The translations under genes were made by a program, and so were the position numbers. This document shows, one piece after another, positions 42,563-43,507 of a stretch of 43,507 nucleotides of DNA (the first letter of the stretch is position 1; the number at the start of each line of letters is the position of its first letter). Source of the stretch: Paenibacillus oryzae. Lineage in GTDB: Bacteria; Bacillota; Bacilli; Paenibacillales; Paenibacillaceae. The stretch lies in NCBI RefSeq assembly GCF_001675045.1, contig NZ_LYPA01000022.1, forward strand, positions 1-43,507, written 5' to 3'. Under the pieces are notes generated by a model. The model was not told where the DNA came from, ran no database searches, and saw only the letters and a list, made by a program, of their open reading frames with translations.

Positions 42563-42636
42563 CGGGGTATGGCGCAGCCTGGTAGCGCGCACCCTTGGGG
42601 TGGGTGAGGTCGCACGTTCGAATCGTGTTACTCCGA
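42563..42636 (+). tRNA. tRNA-Pro (anticodon GGG)
   Basis: Acceptor arms CGGGGTA and TACTCCG with discriminator A, D arm GCGCAGCCTGGTAGCGCG, anticodon stem CACCC/GGGTG with loop TTGGGGT (GGG), T arm CGCACGTTCGAATCGTG. CCA is not encoded. A T-run follows directly. Confidence 0.93.
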
Positions 42637-42917
42637 TTTTTTAGCAGTATCAAGGCTTGCAGCAGTTTTTATACACTAATTAATTTAGTGGTCAGTACGG
42701 GATACCGTATTGGGACAGATGGCCATTTCACACTTGGATAAAACAATCCAATGGGGAGTGGTTTTTTTGTTGCTTAAATTTGGAATTAAAACTTTAATGG
42801 ATGATCGGAAACTTGGCAACTTATCAAAGCATAGTATTGAATCTGAATCCAACGTTAAACCGCCTCCAATAATTTCCACAAGAATTGTAGCATCAGCTAC
42901 TCCTCTATGACAAATTG
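42637..42917. other. Intergenic region between the tRNA and the toxin gene
   Basis: Contains a small palindrome TACGGGATACCGTA near 42696 and a TTGGAT/ATCCAA hairpin followed by TTTTTTT near 42764, a likely terminator of the tRNA transcript. Open frames on both strands overlap each other and have no good ribosome site. Confidence 0.4.
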
Positions 42918-42926
42918 TGCTATAAT
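42918..42926 (+). promoter_or_regulatory. Extended -10 promoter of the type I toxin gene
   Basis: TGCTATAAT, no good -35. Predicted leader of about 60 bases before the toxin start. Confidence 0.55.
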
Positions 42927-42992
42927 TGGACAGGCAATAGAATGGCTTATATGGGCGGTCGGCTACCTCTCGAAGAAGGGAGGGATGCCTAT

Positions 42993-43076
42993 ATGACAGT
43001 ATATGAAGCACTCATGTTAATGCTTACTTTCGGCATATTAATTGTTGCCATGCTGTCATTTAGAAACGACAAATAG
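42993..43076 (+). CDS. Putative holin-like type I toxin (TxpA/Fst-like), 27 residues
   Basis: The peptide opens MTVYEALMLMLTFGILIV and ends SFRNDK: one hydrophobic membrane segment with a charged tail, the standard look of the holin-like toxin family that includes TxpA. Such peptides insert in the membrane and kill or halt the cell if their mRNA is not silenced by an antisense RNA. AAGGGAGGG precedes the ATG. The 5' leader has GGGCGGTC (42953-42960), exactly complementary to GACCGCCC just after the stop (43076-43083). This allows 5'-3' mRNA folding, as in known type I toxins. It is too short for most gene finders. Confidence 0.8.
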   Translation: MTVYEALMLMLTFGILIVAMLSFRNDK

Positions 43077-43191
43077 ACCGCCCTCGAACAAGGATAACGG
43101 TCAATTTGTCGTCTATACTTCGTTTCGTTTAGCCACCGCCCTTAAAAGCGGCTATTGCCCTAGGAGTCATGTTCCCGCATGGCTCCTTTGT
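43060..43191 (-). ncRNA. Predicted antisense RNA antitoxin (RatA-like position)
   Basis: Starts from the minus-strand promoter at 43198-43226 and runs leftward across the toxin mRNA 3' region and last few codons. It probably ends at the hairpin 43067-43111 (CGACAAATAGACCG / CGGTCAATTTGTCG, one mismatch), which is followed on the minus strand by TTTCTAAAT. Expected length is about 130 bases. Confidence 0.6.
43162..43187 (+). terminator. Terminator of the toxin mRNA
   Basis: AGGAGTCATG, six-base loop, CATGGCTCCT, then TTGTATTTCCATTTT. One mismatch in the stem. Confidence 0.75.
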
Positions 43192-43197
43192 ATTTCC

Positions 43198-43226
43198 ATT
43201 TTAGCATTGAGTTCAAAAAGTATCAA
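43198..43226 (-). promoter_or_regulatory. Promoter of the antisense RNA
   Basis: On the minus strand: TTGATA (43221-43226), 17-base spacer, extended -10 TGCTAAAAT (box 43198-43203). A stronger promoter than that of the toxin, as expected for an antitoxin RNA. Confidence 0.65.
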
Positions 43227-43507
43227 TATGTACTCATAATGTATTAATATGAACTCATTTAATGTCAGCTTCCTATGCATCCGTAGCGGTCCCGTTCAAT
43301 CGCCAAATAAACGTATCGATTAAACAGCTTGCTTGATTTCGCAACTACTGCGACCAGAAGAACTTTTCACATAGCGGCCCTCTTCGCTGCATTCTTTTGT
43401 TCAACCTATATATTTTTAAATCTATATAACATGACTTATGCAGTTCGTCCCAATTGATGGAAGTTTCATAGGTGTCATGCAAATGTACTCAAAAATCCTG
43501 AAAACCC
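43227..43507. other. Right end of the window
   Basis: AT-rich. I see no gene, RNA or clear repeat here. Confidence 0.3.

Noticed and set aside
42438..42653. Small minus-strand open frame near 42.5 kb
   Set aside because: It is the antisense reading of tRNA-Pro and its promoter.
42685..43011. Opposed open frames between the tRNA and the toxin gene (minus 42685-43011, plus 42710-42910)
   Set aside because: They overlap each other, one covers the toxin promoter and leader, and neither has a ribosome site.

Overview
The window looks like chromosome from a Paenibacillus-type member of the Bacillota. It has moderate GC, strong GGAGG ribosome sites, TTG/GTG starts, T-box riboswitches, YesM/YesN-type two-component regulators, a carbohydrate ABC importer without its own ATPase, and a TxpA/holin-like type I toxin. 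The assignment is by style; no 16S gene is present.

Left part (1-10.4 kb). A serine hydrolase is followed by a 112-bp palindrome and a four-gene export operon (XRE regulator, small membrane protein, ABC ATPase, ABC permease). Next come a spacer with a perfect 16-bp inverted repeat, a gene fragment, and an MFS transporter/SDR pair divergent from a MocR-type regulator. The T-box-controlled leuA follows. The presumed MocR operator between regulator and MFS gene has a second copy just upstream of the leuA promoter.

Accessory strip (10.4-13.8 kb, AT-richer by eye). It holds a VOC protein, a membrane-anchored Mrr-type nuclease with a zinc ribbon, and a zeta-type toxin module, with an IS3 remnant beside them. 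Three short C-terminal remnants of an RlmD-like methyltransferase lie at about 1.5, 10.95 and 12.5 kb, outside the intact rlmD at 13.8 kb. This suggests repeated insertion at a rumA/rlmD-type attachment site.

Middle (15.8-33.4 kb). After an orphan LRR-like protein comes a polysaccharide-utilisation locus on the minus strand: two permeases, YesM-like kinase, YesN-like regulator, solute-binding lipoprotein, heparinase II/III-family lyase, an 809-residue protein of unknown family, a KdgF-like cupin, and a GH95 enzyme beside a divergent AraC regulator. The likely substrate is a uronic-acid-containing, possibly fucosylated, glycan. Import would need an ATPase encoded elsewhere.

Right part (33.4-43.5 kb). 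An unusual leader of about 1 kb precedes argS. It has a T-box whose stem I is separated from its antiterminator by seven 37-bp tandem repeats, and then a 52-bp-period array of hairpins between the terminator and the start codon. Downstream are a lipoprotein, a UvrD-type helicase, a polysaccharide deacetylase, an HTH/PBP-domain regulator, tRNA-Pro(GGG), and a type I toxin gene of 27 codons with a predicted convergent antisense RNA.
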